This document shows, one piece after another, positions 6,920 to 15,159 of a stretch of DNA of 23,736 nt. Position 1 is the first letter of the stretch. Each line of letters begins with the position of its first letter. Origin of the DNA: an uncultured Lacticaseibacillus sp. (GTDB lineage Bacteria; Bacillota; Bacilli; Lactobacillales; Lactobacillaceae); the NCBI GenBank assembly GCA_934370925.1, contig CAKRNG010000027.1:1-23736 (forward strand), given 5' to 3'. The notes below the pieces were generated by a model. It saw nothing but the letters and a program-made list of their open reading frames with translations, did no database searches and was not told where the DNA came from. The translations under genes and the position numbers were made by a program.

Positions 6920-7453
6920 CTAGAACGTCCTCGTTGAATCTGAATCTGTACTGTTGTCTACGTCGGTGCTCGTCGTGTTACCCAGCCAGTTTTGGATTTT
7001 GTTACTGTTCAACAGTGGCATGTGGGTCGTGATGAACTGGGCCGTTTCTGAAGACTCGTACTGTTGCGCTACCCAAACACTTTGCGTCATCAGGAGGAGC
7101 GTCAACGTGATGAAAATCAACACGTAATTCATTGCGGCCGCAAGAATGGCTCCCCCGATACTGTTCACCTGCTTGATTCCCGGAATCCACGTCACACCGC
7201 GTGATACGGCGGCGAGGACGTTGAACGCCACATGCCCTAAAATGACGATGAGGAAAAACGCAACGATACGCGTTCCTAATCCTGGATTGGTCGTACTACT
7301 GATTGTCTGCGCGAGGGGTTCGTACCAAAAGAAGGCGGCGACCCACAGCACCACGCTAGAAACGAGCGTAATAATCGTTGACACCAAACCACGGCGCCAC
7401 CCGTTTATAATGGCACCGATTAACCACAAACCGATAAAAATGGTGAAAATCAT
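6920..7453 (-). CDS. CvpA family membrane protein
   Basis: 177 residues from the ATG at 7451-7453, preferred because AAGGAAG lies 7-8 nt upstream; the open frame continues 42 codons further but that part is unlike the family and lacks a ribosome site. There are four predicted membrane helices (about 2-17, 25-43, 62-82 and 104-124). The GWRRGLVSTI motif at 18-27 and the later RGVTWIPGIKQVNSIGG stretch are typical of CvpA (colicin V production) proteins. The C-terminal 50 residues are polar and rich in Ser, Thr and Asp. CvpA affects envelope properties and purF-linked colicin export in E. coli; in Gram-positives its role is unsettled. Copy B of the hairpin element follows directly. Confidence 0.88.
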   Translation of the reverse strand: MIFTIFIGLWLIGAIINGWRRGLVSTIITLVSSVVLWVAAFFWYEPLAQTISSTTNPGLGTRIVAFFLIVILGHVAFNVLAAVSRGVTWIPGIKQVNSIGGAILAAAMNYVLIFITLTLLLMTQSVWVAQQYESSETAQFITTHMPLLNSNKIQNWLGNTTSTDVDNSTDSDSTRTF

Positions 7454-7676
7454 CTGGTCACTTCCTTTTATGACGCCAGTTTCGCGTTTACCTTGTCGCT
7501 CCCTCGAACCCAATCCACTATCCTCATTATGCCTAATCGATTTCAGAAATGAATCAGTCAAAAGTCCAATTATCTGCAAAAAGTAGGCGCGCTATCAATC
7601 AAAAATACACACATGGGACAAACCTGCTTCTGCCGTAATCACGCAAAAAAAGTTTAGCCATCGCCCCAAATTCCGG

Positions 7677-7682
7677 TATACT
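7677..7682 (+). promoter_or_regulatory. Probable -10 of the 7764 gene
   Basis: TATACT preceded by CCGG, with TTTAGC 18 nt upstream as a weak -35. An 80 nt leader follows, with two GATTCCG repeats and a CCGCGG palindrome. Confidence 0.45.
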
Positions 7683-7763
7683 GAAATTAATCGAGAAGCA
7701 TCACGTGATTCCGGCCAAACGCTGGATTCCGCGGAACTTCGCAAACAATTGGAGGAACAAACA

Positions 7764-7970
7764 GTGAGTCAGTACGAACAACTAAGTGATTTTGCACGAA
7801 CAATCGTTGAATTCCAGCGGCGGAACAACCTGACGGACACTGAAATGGCGCTAAGCAGCCATGTTTCCGTTGAACACATCCACAACATCAAAGCCATGAA
7901 GGAAGTCGCAGATGCCGATGTTTTAACGAGCCTGCGTAACTACATGGAACACAAGCCAAACGGGAAGTAA
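7764..7970 (+). CDS. Small helical protein, probable LBP_cg2779 family
   Basis: 68 residues from the GTG at 7764-7766, chosen because GGAGG ends 8 nt upstream; the in-frame TTG at 7749 overlaps that ribosome site and is unlikely. The product begins MSQYEQLSDFARTIVEFQRR and carries TDTEMALSSHVSVEHIHNIK, a helix-turn-helix-like pattern. It resembles the small LBP_cg2779 family of lactobacilli as I remember it; I cannot confirm this. It has no membrane segment. It is transcribed divergently from cvpA on its own promoter. Directly after its stop codon lies a deletion derivative of the hairpin element. Confidence 0.8.
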   Translation: MSQYEQLSDFARTIVEFQRRNNLTDTEMALSSHVSVEHIHNIKAMKEVADADVLTSLRNYMEHKPNGK

Positions 7971-8020
7971 GAGGCTTCACAGAGCGCAGACTTCTGGAGC
8001 ACGTAGCTCGACTAGAATGT
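7971..8020 (+). repeat. Hairpin element remnant lacking its stem (copy E)
   Basis: GAGGCT immediately follows the stop codon. After 9 unrelated bases come GCAGACTTCTGGAGCACGTAGC and TCGACTAGAATGT, the distal part seen in copy D (GCAGTCTTCTGGGGCACG, then CTCGACTAAGATGT). The whole central hairpin is missing. Orientation relative to the upstream gene is the same as for full copies. The rest of 7971-8233 holds copy C and no gene. Confidence 0.65.
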
Positions 8021-8060
8021 CACTACGCCCCCACCCTATAATCCCGTCAAAACAAGAGAG

Positions 8061-8220
8061 GGGTGCGCCATAAGTCCAAAGCACACGAACGTCACATCCA
8101 GTCGCGCGCCAGAAGACTGCCCCCTAACATACAAAGCAGGCCTGGTAGAAATCCTAAGTTCGGGATTTCCACCAGGCCTGCTTTGTATACCGGGGCCAAA
8201 CCGTCTTCTGGCGCAGCCTC
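8061..8220 (-). repeat. Hairpin repeat element, copy C (full length)
   Basis: A 160 bp copy with the GAGGC end 13 nt after the stop codon at 8234. Compared with copy B its stem carries two paired changes, AAGGC/GCCTT to AAAGC/GCTTT and CCCGG/CCGGG to CCTGG/CCAGG, which preserve pairing. The DNA just outside is a perfect 10 bp inverted repeat: on the minus strand AAACAAGAGA before the element and TCTCTTGTTT after it, the latter running into TTTTG. The whole could act as a terminator for the gene at 8234-8866. Confidence 0.9.
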
Positions 8221-8233
8221 TCTCTTGTTTATA

Positions 8234-8866
8234 TTAATTGTTCAATGGCTTCACGTTAATCAACTGTTCGTTCGGAATACGGATGATAGTGAAGGAATCT
8301 GCATCCTTCCCCGCGTGCATCCCCAGACCGTTTAAGAACGTATTCTTGTAGGTTGCATTCACCGTTGCGGCGTACGCGTGGTCCGTGTTCACTTCGAGCT
8401 TCTTCAACTTCTTCTTTGACCATGGATATGCGGCCGCACGTACAGGCAACGTTGTGTTATCTGAATTCAGGACGGCGTTGTGGCTGCTAACTTGCACCTT
8501 CGACCCATTCGCCCAATACGTGAAGTGCCGAACGGGTGTCTTACTGCTAACGGCCTGAACCACCACGTAATACGACTGATCTTCATCCGTTTGCAGAACC
8601 AAGGGCTCATATTCGTGGGTCACAGTTACCTGCGCCGCGTTGTTATAGTCCACCGGCTGCAACCACGCAACGTAGAAGAGACCGTAAGCCGCCGCGAAGA
8701 AAATGACGACCTCCAGTAAATCAACCAATAGCGTCCGCTTCGAACGGCGCTTACCCCGAACCACAATCATCTTCAAATGACGTGTTCGAATGTTCATGCA
8801 GATGAAAACGAGGTAGATAAGCAGCAAAACCCAGGCTGCAATCCCAATTAGATTCCAATTGTTCAT
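8234..8866 (-). CDS. Two-helix membrane protein, probable LVIS_2131 family
   Basis: 210 residues from the ATG at 8864-8866, supported by GGAG 7 nt upstream; an upstream in-frame ATG at 8896 lacks one. Helices are predicted at about 5-24 and 48-68, joined by a strongly basic loop (RGKRRSKR, 37-44) that should lie inside. Residues 70-210 would then be outside, a beta-rich domain with repeated polar stretches (NGSKVQVSSHNAVLNSDNTT) and no catalytic motif I recognise. The arrangement fits the LVIS_2131 family of lactobacilli as I recall it, function unknown. It lies downstream of nox with a 103 bp gap and ends at copy C. Confidence 0.82.
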   Translation of the reverse strand: MNNWNLIGIAAWVLLLIYLVFICMNIRTRHLKMIVVRGKRRSKRTLLVDLLEVVIFFAAAYGLFYVAWLQPVDYNNAAQVTVTHEYEPLVLQTDEDQSYYVVVQAVSSKTPVRHFTYWANGSKVQVSSHNAVLNSDNTTLPVRAAAYPWSKKKLKKLEVNTDHAYAATVNATYKNTFLNGLGMHAGKDADSFTIIRIPNEQLINVKPLNN

Positions 8867-8942
8867 AACTAAGCTCCGTTCTGATGAGTGTTTCATTCAT
8901 AGCGGATAGACCCCCTATTGGCCCATCCATTAAGTCAATTCC

Positions 8943-8956
8943 GATTGCCAGCAATC
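8943..8956. other. 14 bp palindrome between nox and the 8866 gene
   Basis: GATTGCCAGCAATC is a perfect inverted repeat with no true loop. On the minus strand it overlaps CAGCAACGGATTGCTG, a second small hairpin just after the nox stop codon. It could be an operator or a weak terminator stem, with no T-run to support the latter. Confidence 0.3.
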
Positions 8957-8969
8957 CGTTGCTGAGCCC

Positions 8970-10316
8970 CTATTTCTCCTGATTCACCGCTGCTTGCCCC
9001 AAAAGGTTGAGGTAATGCCACGGTTGGTCATAATTCGGGTTAAACAACATGTCGACATAAGCTAAGTCATCAATCGTGTTGTTATTTTGAATCATCGTTG
9101 ATATCAGGTTAGCACACATTGAGACGTCATGGCGACTATAGAATTGTGCACCCAGTATTTTACGGTCATCCCGATTGTACACCAACGATAACGTCATTTC
9201 TGCATTCGTTGGCATGAAGTCTGGTCGGTAATTCAGCGTCAGCACCGCCCGCCCCACATTTGTGAATGTCGTCTTTGCCTTAGCCGCCGTTAAACCCGTA
9301 CTGGCTAGCGTTTTACCAAAAATTGCGAGGGCACTCGTTGCCTGCGTGCCCATGTAGCGAACCGCATCGGGCGTGACGATGTTGGCGCCCGCAATCTTCC
9401 CCATCCGTACCGCGTTCGTCGCAAGCGGTGCGTACACCTCTTGCTCGGTGGGATTAAAGTGAACCGCCGCGGAATCGCCCGCCGCAAAAATGTCAGGATG
9501 GCTCGTCTGCATGTGTTCATCGACCTTAATGGCTCCCTGGGGCGTCAGGTCAACGATGCCCCGCACCAATTCCGTGACGGGCGTGAAGCCGACACAAACA
9601 ATTGCCATGTCAACGTGGATACGTTCTTCACTTGTGATTACGTACACACTATCTGCTGCGGGTTCAAATCGCTCGCAAACGGCCGCTGGATACACCTCGA
9701 CCCCGTTTTGCACCAAGTCTTCCTGCACCTGATTCGCCATATCTTCGTCAACGTAATGACCCAGCAACTGGTGGCGCCCATTAATGAGCTGCACTTCATA
9801 TCCGCGACGCGTGAGGGCTTCCGAGATTTCCGTCCCGATATAACCGCCCCCAATCACCGCAATGCGACTGGCGTTATACGTTAGCTTCTCAATCTGCATC
9901 GCGTCGTCATAATTCTTGCACAGCATCACACGTGGCGATTCGATTCCCGCAATTGCAGGGACACGTGGGCGCGACCCGGTTGTCACCACAAGCTTATCGT
10001 AAGCCACTTGACGCGCCACACCATCCCGCATATCCGTTACGGCCAAGGTTTTATTTTCGGCGTCAATGGCGGTCACATCATGTTGCAGATGAACGTGCAC
10101 GTTGGGGCCTAACGCCTCTAAATCAGTCGCCGTTGCGTAAAAGACTTTTTGTAGCGCATCAATGACTCCTTCCAGATACAGATAGATGCCACAGGAAAGG
10201 AATGCAATATCGTTCCGGCGTTCATACACATCTACTTCCGCGAGGGGATCACGCGCGATGATTTCCTGAACCGCTGCCGTTCCCGCGTGTGTACAACCAA
10301 TAATGACCGTCTTCAT
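8970..10316 (-). CDS. nox: FAD-dependent NADH oxidase (H2O-forming type, Nox/NoxE-like)
   Basis: 448 residues, the usual length for the NADH oxidase/peroxidase/CoA-disulfide reductase group. The FAD site starts at IIGCTHAGT (5-13) with His10. The single redox-active cysteine is Cys42 in FLSCGIYLYL, the exact position seen in NADH oxidases and peroxidases. The NAD-binding fold has IGGGYIGTE at 155-163, and the second FAD motif is the PDIFAAGDSAAV segment near 280. It oxidises NADH with O2, regenerating NAD+, which heterofermenters use to gain ATP from acetyl phosphate. This fits the phosphoketolase nearby. Water-forming oxidase is the likeliest assignment; peroxide-reducing or CoA-disulfide activity cannot be excluded from sequence. 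Confidence 0.9.
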   Translation of the reverse strand: MKTVIIGCTHAGTAAVQEIIARDPLAEVDVYERRNDIAFLSCGIYLYLEGVIDALQKVFYATATDLEALGPNVHVHLQHDVTAIDAENKTLAVTDMRDGVARQVAYDKLVVTTGSRPRVPAIAGIESPRVMLCKNYDDAMQIEKLTYNASRIAVIGGGYIGTEISEALTRRGYEVQLINGRHQLLGHYVDEDMANQVQEDLVQNGVEVYPAAVCERFEPAADSVYVITSEERIHVDMAIVCVGFTPVTELVRGIVDLTPQGAIKVDEHMQTSHPDIFAAGDSAAVHFNPTEQEVYAPLATNAVRMGKIAGANIVTPDAVRYMGTQATSALAIFGKTLASTGLTAAKAKTTFTNVGRAVLTLNYRPDFMPTNAEMTLSLVYNRDDRKILGAQFYSRHDVSMCANLISTMIQNNNTIDDLAYVDMLFNPNYDQPWHYLNLLGQAAVNQEK

Positions 10317-10374
10317 TTTATTTATAACCTTTCGTTCTGCCGATACGCGCCACCAAATTCGTTTTCTTCCCTAT

Positions 10375-10402
10375 ATTATGCCATGTGCACGAACGATTGC
10401 AA
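10375..10402 (-). promoter_or_regulatory. Promoter of nox
   Basis: Minus-strand TTGCAA (10397-10402) and CATAAT (10375-10380), 16 nt apart, with TGG directly before the -10. It lies about 58 nt upstream of the nox ATG; the ribosome site is GAAAGG, 11 nt before the start. Confidence 0.6.
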
Positions 10403-10503
10403 AATGTCGACAGCACCCTCTTTTTACGGTACATGTTAAACTATAAGTAGCAATTCTCCAGAGATAACAAGCACCATTAACTTAAAATGAAGGAGTGGTT
10501 CTA

Positions 10504-12297
10504 TTGAAAATTGCGTTAATCGGTGCGGGTCCACGCAATATTGCGTTGCTCGACCGCCTACGTATCCACAATCCCGAAGCGGAAATAACAGTCTTCGATC
10601 CAGATGGTTGGGGCGGACGGGTTTGGCGACCAACGCAAAGTCCGCTTCTTTTGATGAACACACCCGCGGGACTCATCACGGTATTTAGTGACCCCACCGT
10701 CACTCTCGTTGGGGCACGCACTGACGGACCCACCCTAGCTGAATGGTGCCGCACCACCGCGCGCGACTATCTGACCACGCAAACGCATTTAGATGTCCAG
10801 CAGCGTGGCGTGCTAACCGTTGCCGCCACGCGAACACGCGAACATGATTACGCGCCCCGTGCACTCTTTGGCTGTTACTTGCAGTGGGCGGCGGCGCACA
10901 TTCAAGCACGCACGACGCAACCGATTCAACTCGTTCACGCAGCAGTTACGGCCGTTCACCCCACCACTAACGGCTATTTGCTCACCACCGCTGACGGACG
11001 TACATTCGGGACAGAAACGGCGCCTTTTGCAAAATGTGTGCTAACGCTAGGCCACTTGCCCCAGCAGCCAACCGCTGACATGCGCGCCACGCAGCAACAC
11101 GCCGATAGTTTCGGTGGCACTTACATCGCACCCGCACTGCCCGACACGGTGAACACGACGAGTCGCCGCGTCATCATTCGTGGCCTTGGCTTGTCCTTCT
11201 TCGACATTGTCACCACGCTAACCGCTGGACGGGGCGGCACCTATACACGCGGTCGGAACGGACTACTCCAATATCACGCATCCGGACGTGAACCTGAAAT
11301 CATTGCGGGATCGCGCAGTGGCCTGCCTTACCGCGCAAAGGGGCGTGATGAAAAGATGCCTGGACAGGTGTACCAACCGCATTTTCTAACGCCCGAACGT
11401 CTGGCAGATTGGCAACAATCCGGTAAGTTGCCCACCGTGACCGAATTGGGTAAATACCTGCGCCTTGAATTCAATTGCGTCTATTGTATGCGACAAGTCC
11501 CCGCAAATGAACAAGCTGCCTTCAGTTCCGCCTTCGCTGAAAATCCGCAAGCAGCCCTTGCGCAGTGGCCGACCGTCCAGCTTCCTGACTGGGAAGCCAT
11601 CACACAGGCGCCAGACTTCAAAAGTGAGAATCGGTACACCGGTAGCCTGCTTGCACGTCTCGACGCTGATGTACGCGCGGCAATGGGGGGCAATTGCACC
11701 GACCCCCTTGCCAGCGCACTAGAAGCGCTACGGGATATGCGGGTGCCACTGCGCCAATTGCTAATGGGCAATGACGCGCTTTACCTGGGTTTCCGTGACC
11801 AACTGGCCGGCCGCTTGAACATGCTCACAGTGGGACCACCTTTACAACGCATCGACGAATTACAAGCGCTGATTCGTGCCGGCGTCGTGCGCCTGTTGCC
11901 ACCCGGAATGGCGGTGGATGACCTTCCCGATGGCTTCTGCGCCACCGCAACAAGTGATCCAACCTACTTTGCGCGCGCGGCAACGCTCATCGATGCCCGG
12001 CTCCCCGCCATCAATGCGGATCAGACCGCCAGTCCCCTTGCCCAGCAACTGCTCCGGGACGGGCTGGCCGTCAAACACCTCCGAACTGATCGCACGGACA
12101 AGGGAGTTCTTTCCGGTGCGTTGGCCGTTGACGCTGACACAAGCCAGCTCAAACGTTCTGATGGCACCACACAGGACGGCTTGTACTTATGGGGTGTCCC
12201 AACGGAAGGCCAGTTCTGGCTAACCACGGCGAGCCCCCACCCCTTCATGAACGATATTAACTTGAGAACCGCAGATAAAATTGCGCAGTTGCTGTAA
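10504..12297 (+). CDS. FAD/NAD(P)-binding protein (NAD_binding_9-like)
   Basis: 597 residues from the TTG at 10504-10506, chosen because AAGGAG ends 8 nt upstream; the GTG at 10495 overlaps that site. A dinucleotide-binding motif opens the protein (ALIGAGPRNIALLDRL, 4-19), followed by VFDPDGWGGRVWRP and MNTPAG, typical of the large PF13454-type FAD/NAD(P)-binding proteins of lactobacilli and actinobacteria. A second glycine-rich stretch, VIIRGLGLSFFDIV, is near 220, and a C-terminal segment with LYLWGVPTEGQFW may complete the flavin site. Substrate unknown; some relatives act in N-hydroxylation or siderophore-like chemistry. It is divergent from nox across 187 bp, so shared regulation is possible. 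Its stop is followed 18 nt later by copy D. Confidence 0.85.
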   Translation: MKIALIGAGPRNIALLDRLRIHNPEAEITVFDPDGWGGRVWRPTQSPLLLMNTPAGLITVFSDPTVTLVGARTDGPTLAEWCRTTARDYLTTQTHLDVQQRGVLTVAATRTREHDYAPRALFGCYLQWAAAHIQARTTQPIQLVHAAVTAVHPTTNGYLLTTADGRTFGTETAPFAKCVLTLGHLPQQPTADMRATQQHADSFGGTYIAPALPDTVNTTSRRVIIRGLGLSFFDIVTTLTAGRGGTYTRGRNGLLQYHASGREPEIIAGSRSGLPYRAKGRDEKMPGQVYQPHFLTPERLADWQQSGKLPTVTELGKYLRLEFNCVYCMRQVPANEQAAFSSAFAENPQAALAQWPTVQLPDWEAITQAPDFKSENRYTGSLLARLDADVRAAMGGNCTDPLASALEALRDMRVPLRQLLMGNDALYLGFRDQLAGRLNMLTVGPPLQRIDELQALIRAGVVRLLPPGMAVDDLPDGFCATATSDPTYFARAATLIDARLPAINADQTASPLAQQLLRDGLAVKHLRTDRTDKGVLSGALAVDADTSQLKRSDGTTQDGLYLWGVPTEGQFWLTTASPHPFMNDINLRTADKIAQLL

Positions 12298-12306
12298 GTG
12301 ACGCCA

Positions 12307-12495
12307 AAAAAACATGAGGCTGCGCCAGAAGACGGTTTGGCCCCGGTATACAAAGCAGGCCCGGTGGAAATCCCGAACTTAGGATTTCTACCGGGCCTGC
12401 TTTGTATGTTAAGGGGCAGTCTTCTGGGGCACGCAGCTCGACTAAGATGTAATGTTCGTGTGCCTTGGACTTATGGCGCCACCCACATGTTTTTT
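12307..12495 (+). repeat. Hairpin repeat element, copy D, within an inverted-repeat terminator
   Basis: The element occupies about 12316-12486, between two convergent stop codons (12297 and 12522). Its GAGGC end follows the FAD-protein gene by 18 nt. The tail differs from copies B and C: CTTCTGGGGCACGCAGCTCG replaces CTTCTGGCGCGCGAC. The DNA just outside forms a perfect 10 bp inverted repeat, AAAAAACATG at 12307-12316 and CATGTTTTTT at 12486-12495, an A-run/T-run layout expected of a bidirectional intrinsic terminator, with the element where the loop would be. Confidence 0.88.
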
Positions 12496-12521
12496 ATCAA
12501 ATCGGTGCGCCAGAAAATGGT

Positions 12522-14894
12522 TTACTTCACGTCTTCCCACTTCCAGTCGCGTACTTCAGGAATATCGTCCCCGTATTCGCGAATGTAATCGTGGTGGTAC
12601 TGCAACTTGTTGTCCATTTCCTGAATGAACGCCCCCGCCTTGGCTGCGTATTCTGGCACGGACATGATGGCGGCCTTGGCCAGGTGGAACCGGTCAAGTT
12701 CGTTCAGCACGCGCATGTCAAATGGCGTGGTGATGTCCCCTTCTTCACGATAACCGTGCACCTCAAGCTGCCGGTTTGCCCGTGGGAACCAGATGTCCCG
12801 AATCAGGCCTTCATAACCGTGGTAAGCGAAGATGACGGGCTTGTCCGTCGTGAAGAGCTGGTTGAACTGCGCATCCGTCAATCCACGTGGGTCCACTTCT
12901 GGTGCGCGCAATTTAAGCAAATCGATCACGTTGATGAACCGAATCTTCAGGTCTGGGAACGCATCGTGCAGCAAGTTGATCGCCGCCAAACTTTCCATAT
13001 TCGGTTCCGTCCCTGCAGCCGCCATGACCACATCAGGTGCCGCGTTATCATCCGTACTTGCCCAGTCAATCCGTCCCAACCCATTTTGGGCCAGCACTGT
13101 GGCTTCCTCAATGGTGTAGAACTGTGGCCGTGGCTGCTTGGATGCAATCAGCACGTTCACCGTCTGCTCGCTGTTAAAGAGCAGTGGCGAAACGGCCAGC
13201 ATCGAATTCGCATCGGCAGGCAAATATTCGCGGACGAACGCCGGTGTCTTCTCCGCCACGTGCGTCAAAATCCCAGGATCTTGGTGCGTGTACCCATTAT
13301 GATCTTGCTGAAAACTGGTGGAAGTCGACACAATGTTCAAGGATGGGTAATGCCGACGCCACTTCTGTTCGCTGGCTTCCTTAATCCACTTGAAATGCTG
13401 CGTAATCATGGAATCCACAACGCGCAGGAAGGCTTCGTAACTCGTAAACAGGATGTGTCGACCCGTCAACGTGTAGCCTTCGCTGAACCCTTCACTCTGG
13501 TGCTCAGATAGCTGGGAGTCAATAATTCGGCCTGATGGTGCTAACTTCTCATCCGTGTGGTCGTTGATTGGTTCAAGCCACTGCCGGTCCGTTGCTTCAA
13601 ACAAACCGTACAGGCGGTTACTCATCGTTTCATCTGGACCAAAAATCCGGAAGTTATCTGGATTCAGGCGCACCAATTCACCGAGGTAATCTGACCAAAC
13701 AATCATGTCTTGCTTCGTCAGGTCGCCGTGCTTCGTGTTGTCCAACGCGAACTTCCGGTAATCGGGCAATACGAGCGGCTTTGGATCCAGCCCCCCATTG
13801 GTGATGGGGTTGCTGGACATCCGTTTGTCAGGTGTCGGTACGAGTGCCTTGAGTTCCGGCACGAGATGACCATCCACATCAAACTGCTGCTCAGGGTGGT
13901 AAGACTTAAGCCAGTCCGTCAGGTTGTCTGCGTGCTGCATGTTATCTTCATTCACCGGAATTGGAATCTGGTGGGCGCGGAAACTGCCTTCGATTGGCAC
14001 GTTATCCCACTCTTTTGGCCCCGTCCAGCCCTTTGGTGACCGGAAGACAATGACGGGCCACTTAGGCTGCGTCGTGTCGCCCGTTTCCCGTGCGTGCTTC
14101 TGGATGTTGCGAATGGCTTCCACTGCACCGTCCACAGCCGCAGCCATGGCGGGGTTCAACTTCTTCGGGTCGTCCCCCTCAACAAAGACGGGCGCCCAAC
14201 CTGCACCTTCCAGGTACTTACGCACGTCTTCGTCACTCTTGCGCGCCAAAATCGTTGGGTTGGAGATTTTGAAGCCATTCATGTGGATGATTGGCAACAC
14301 TGCCCCGTCATGAATAGGGTTGATGAACGTTCCGGAGAACCAACTAGCTGCCAGCGGACCCGTTTCGGTTTCACCATCCCCAATGACGGTGGCCGCAATC
14401 ACATCAGGGTTGTCCAAAATCGCTCCTACCGCGTGACTGAGCGCATACCCAAGTTCGCCCCCTTCATGCATAGAACCCGGCGTTTGGGCGCTCGCATGAC
14501 TCGCAATGCCCCCCGGGAAGCTAAACTGCTTGAACAGGTGCTTCATGCCTTCCTTATCCTGACTCACGGTTGGGTAAACTTCCGAGTAATGTCCATCCAA
14601 ATAAGCATTGGATACCATCACTTGGCCACCATGACCTGGTCCTTCAATGTAGAACATGTTCAAATCATACTTGTTAATTGCGCGGTTCAGATGCGTGTAA
14701 ATAAAGTTCTGGCCCGAAATCGTGCCCCAGTGGCCGATTGGGTGTGCCTTCACATCTTCCTTGGTCAGCGGACGTTCCAAGAGTGGGTTGTCCTTCAAGT
14801 AAAGTTGACCGACAGATAGGTAGTTGGCTGCCTGCCAGTAACGTGTCATTAAATCAAAGTAAGCTGGTGTTGAATAATCAGTTGTCGTTGGCAT
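12522..14894 (-). CDS. xfp: Xylulose-5-phosphate/fructose-6-phosphate phosphoketolase
   Basis: 790 residues, full family length. This thiamine-diphosphate enzyme cleaves xylulose 5-phosphate with phosphate to acetyl phosphate and glyceraldehyde 3-phosphate, the key step of heterolactic and pentose fermentation. Motifs visible: HPIGHWGT (51-58), EGPGHGG (84-90), the ThDP/Mg site [14 protein letters not shown] (172-185), [12 protein letters not shown], and the PDETMSNRL segment carrying the catalytic glutamate that activates ThDP. Start ATG with GGAGGG 6 nt upstream. Expression is probably under catabolite control (cre-like site at 14918-14931). Single gene, convergent with the FAD-protein gene. 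F6P activity is not resolved by sequence alone. Confidence 0.97.
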   Translation of the reverse strand: MPTTTDYSTPAYFDLMTRYWQAANYLSVGQLYLKDNPLLERPLTKEDVKAHPIGHWGTISGQNFIYTHLNRAINKYDLNMFYIEGPGHGGQVMVSNAYLDGHYSEVYPTVSQDKEGMKHLFKQFSFPGGIASHASAQTPGSMHEGGELGYALSHAVGAILDNPDVIAATVIGDGETETGPLAASWFSGTFINPIHDGAVLPIIHMNGFKISNPTILARKSDEDVRKYLEGAGWAPVFVEGDDPKKLNPAMAAAVDGAVEAIRNIQKHARETGDTTQPKWPVIVFRSPKGWTGPKEWDNVPIEGSFRAHQIPIPVNEDNMQHADNLTDWLKSYHPEQQFDVDGHLVPELKALVPTPDKRMSSNPITNGGLDPKPLVLPDYRKFALDNTKHGDLTKQDMIVWSDYLGELVRLNPDNFRIFGPDETMSNRLYGLFEATDRQWLEPINDHTDEKLAPSGRIIDSQLSEHQSEGFSEGYTLTGRHILFTSYEAFLRVVDSMITQHFKWIKEASEQKWRRHYPSLNIVSTSTSFQQDHNGYTHQDPGILTHVAEKTPAFVREYLPADANSMLAVSPLLFNSEQTVNVLIASKQPRPQFYTIEEATVLAQNGLGRIDWASTDDNAAPDVVMAAAGTEPNMESLAAINLLHDAFPDLKIRFINVIDLLKLRAPEVDPRGLTDAQFNQLFTTDKPVIFAYHGYEGLIRDIWFPRANRQLEVHGYREEGDITTPFDMRVLNELDRFHLAKAAIMSVPEYAAKAGAFIQEMDNKLQYHHDYIREYGDDIPEVRDWKWEDVK

Positions 14895-14917
14895 AAAGTA
14901 CCCTCCATCGCGCGTTT

Positions 14918-14931
14918 AGCATGCGCTTTCA
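14918..14931 (-). promoter_or_regulatory. cre-like CcpA site in the xfp leader
   Basis: Minus-strand TGAAAGCGCATGCT fits TGNAANCGNWNNCW at every defined position; only the preceding W of the longer 15-mer consensus is missed. It lies about 12 nt downstream of the xfp -10 box, where bound CcpA would block transcription. The palindrome GCATGC is part of it. Confidence 0.6.
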
Positions 14932-14943
14932 GTTTGTATGTTC

Positions 14944-14949
14944 AGTATA
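14944..14949 (-). promoter_or_regulatory. -10 box of xfp
   Basis: Minus-strand TATACT about 50 nt upstream of the xfp ATG. No convincing -35 box is seen at 16-18 nt upstream, so an activator or extended contacts may be needed. Confidence 0.5.
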
Positions 14950-14993
14950 CACCATTGGGTAGTGGTGGAGCGCGGTAGTTTTAGGAGAAGCTT

Positions 14994-15024
14994 GGCTCCG
15001 GTTTGGTTGTGTCTCCAGTGGTGG
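14994..15024. repeat. Short repeat shared with 6529-6558
   Basis: GGCTCCGGTTTGGTTGTGTC then TCCAGTGGTG matches 6529-6558 closely. In both places a hairpin-prone stretch, the words AATCAACAGTA and then an element copy follow. The 400 bp between xfp and the next gene (14895-15294) holds the xfp promoter, this repeat, and copy F; I see no gene in it. Confidence 0.5.
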
Positions 15025-15159
15025 GAATCGGTGCAAAAAATGTTGACGCAACGTCGCTATCGCTCCTTGCGTTGCATCCATTTGTTGATTGGTTACGTTG
15101 GAACTCAGATGTACAGTGTCTGTGAATCAATCAACAGTACGGTAAATCCCTTGATAAGT

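Noticed and set aside
6738..6923. Recurring reading frame through element copies (products like HKSKAHE...RPGRNPKFGI...GAKPSSGAAS), also at 8063-8335 and on the minus strand at 12021-12353 and 18833-19039
   Set aside because: It is the translation of the repeat itself. No ribosome sites, the frames run off into unrelated flanks, and changes between copies follow stem pairing, not codons.
7698..7713. parS-like palindrome around ATCACGTGAT in the leader of the 7764 gene
   Set aside because: Only about 10 of 16 consensus positions fit; CACGTG cores are common here.
12465..13511. 348-codon plus-strand open frame opposite xfp
   Set aside because: Antisense shadow of a strongly conserved phosphoketolase; no ribosome site or recognisable domain. 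Similar long antisense frames over ychF, argJ and argD were set aside for the same reason.
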